Shown piece after piece: positions 63,424 to 64,000 of a DNA stretch of 64,000 nt (its first letter is position 1; each line of letters begins with the position of its first letter). Position numbers and translations under genes: made by a program. The stretch is from Nocardioides sediminis (GTDB taxonomy: Bacteria; Actinomycetota; Actinomycetes; Propionibacteriales; Nocardioidaceae): contig NZ_PZYZ01000009.1 in NCBI RefSeq assembly GCF_003047295.1, positions 1 through 64,000 on the forward strand, written 5' to 3'. The notes beneath the pieces are model-generated. The model ran no database searches. It worked only from the letters and a program-made list of their open reading frames with translations, and had not been told where the DNA came from.

Positions 63424-64000
63424 TCAGGCGAGCACCGACTCCACGCTGGAGCCGCGGGTGCGGTGCTTGTGCACCCTCAGCTGGGTAGGGATGCGGTCAC
63501 GCATCTCGGCGACGTGGCTGACCACTCCCACGACCCGGCCGCCGTCGCGAAGTCCGTCGAGGGTGTCCATGACGTCGTCGAGGGTCTCGGCGTCCAGCGA
63601 GCCGAACCCCTCGTCGACGAAGAGGGTGTCGAGGTCGGCTCCGCCGGCCTCCTGGGTGATGACGTCGGCGAGCCCGAGGGCGAGCGCGAGGGAGACCACG
63701 AACGTCTCACCGCCCGACAGGGTGGCCGGGTCGCGGGCCTCGCCCGACCAGTCGTCGCGCACCCGCAGGCTCAGGCCGCCGCGGGTCTCGCCCGCACCGC
63801 GCAGCCCGGTGTGCTCCAGGGAGTAGCGCTGGTCACTCATCGTGACGAGGCGCTCGTTGGCGGCCGCGACGACCTGGCTGAGCCGGTGGGCCAGCACGTA
63901 GGCGGAGAGCCGCATCTGGAGGGTGTTGTCGGCGGCCTTGCCCTCGACGAACGCGGACAGGTGCGTCGCCAGCTCGAGGTCGCTGCGCACCGGCTCCCAG
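63424..64000 (-). CDS. sbcC: SbcC-like exonuclease ATPase subunit, C-terminal part (runs off the window)
   Basis: The visible 191 codons hold the C-terminal ABC ATPase half: the signature LSGGETFVVSLALALGLAD, Walker B LDTLFVDEGFGSLD and the His-switch segment VGVVSHVAEMRDRIP. This fits SbcC (Rad50-like), which with SbcD cleaves DNA hairpins and ends. The frame is still open at base 64000, so the N-terminal P-loop and coiled coil lie outside. It is convergent with the sulfotransferase gene, with only one base between the stops. Confidence 0.9.
   Translation of the reverse strand, partial: WEPVRSDLELATHLSAFVEGKAADNTLQMRLSAYVLAHRLSQVVAAANERLVTMSDQRYSLEHTGLRGAGETRGGLSLRVRDDWSGEARDPATLSGGETFVVSLALALGLADVITQEAGGADLDTLFVDEGFGSLDAETLDDVMDTLDGLRDGGRVVGVVSHVAEMRDRIPTQLRVHKHRTRGSSVESVLA

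Overview
The window is a very GC-rich (about 70% or more) bacterial chromosome segment, densely packed on both strands. TGA stops dominate, GTG starts are common, and many genes are translationally coupled. Gene order matches actinobacteria. It holds two blocks recognisable from Mycobacterium tuberculosis: the Rv1692-Rv1713 order (HAD phosphatase, tlyA, nadK, recN, steA, mctB, pyrG, NUDIX, xerD, parA, scpA, scpB, rluB, cmk, der) and the Rv1822-Rv1832 order (CDP-alcohol transferase, DUF881, DUF1290, DUF881, gcvH, garA, merR, bifunctional nuclease, merR, gcvP). No mycolic-acid genes or mobile elements are seen. A Nocardioides-like member of the Propionibacteriales is my best guess; genus is inference.

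Layout. 1-80: the 3' end of a 5S rRNA and its terminator. 0.2-10.5 kb: an SSB-like OB-fold protein, a DUF1015 protein, then the HAD-tlyA-nadK-recN-steA-mctB-pyrG run. 10.5-18.4 kb: aminopeptidase N divergent from a NUDIX hydrolase, alanine dehydrogenase, XerD and a Ski2-like helicase. 18.4-21.1 kb: a gluconate module (kinase, GntR regulator, GntP permease) inserted into the conserved order. 21.4-25.2 kb: ParA, a small conserved protein, ScpA, ScpB and RluB. 25.3-28.0 kb: a furA-katG peroxide-defence pair with a palindromic operator. 28.1-32.4 kb: aroH, tyrA, cmk, plsC and der.

32.4-47.2 kb is the accessory part. It contains an M23 peptidase, a universal stress protein, a scar of two truncated genes (glutaminase and AbgT remnants), a divergent STAS / anti-sigma-kinase pair, an M50-CBS protease, and an operon of acyl-CoA synthetase (frameshifted), E1alpha, E1beta, E2 and acyl carrier protein. 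A tRNA-Pro(GGG), a secreted sulfatase and two CNNM/CorC-type transporters follow. The stress island is the most likely place for something not well described: a 2-oxoacid dehydrogenase core ends in a coupled free-standing ACP and has no E3 gene.

47.2-57.2 kb: the Rv1822-Rv1832-like block, ending in a glycine-riboswitch-controlled gcvP and containing a 23-bp perfect palindrome that looks like a MerR-family operator. 57.2-64 kb: a beta-lactamase-fold hydrolase, a tldD-tldE-sulfatase operon divergent from a sulfotransferase, and the C-terminal part of an SbcC-like nuclease ATPase that runs off the window.

A recurring regulatory feature is a TANNNT -10 hexamer placed 6-8 bases before an ATG or GTG with no Shine-Dalgarno, which implies leaderless mRNAs. 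In three cases the TAG stop codon of the upstream gene forms the first half of that hexamer. At pepN/NUDIX two such elements abut back to back in a 25-bp divergent intergenic region.
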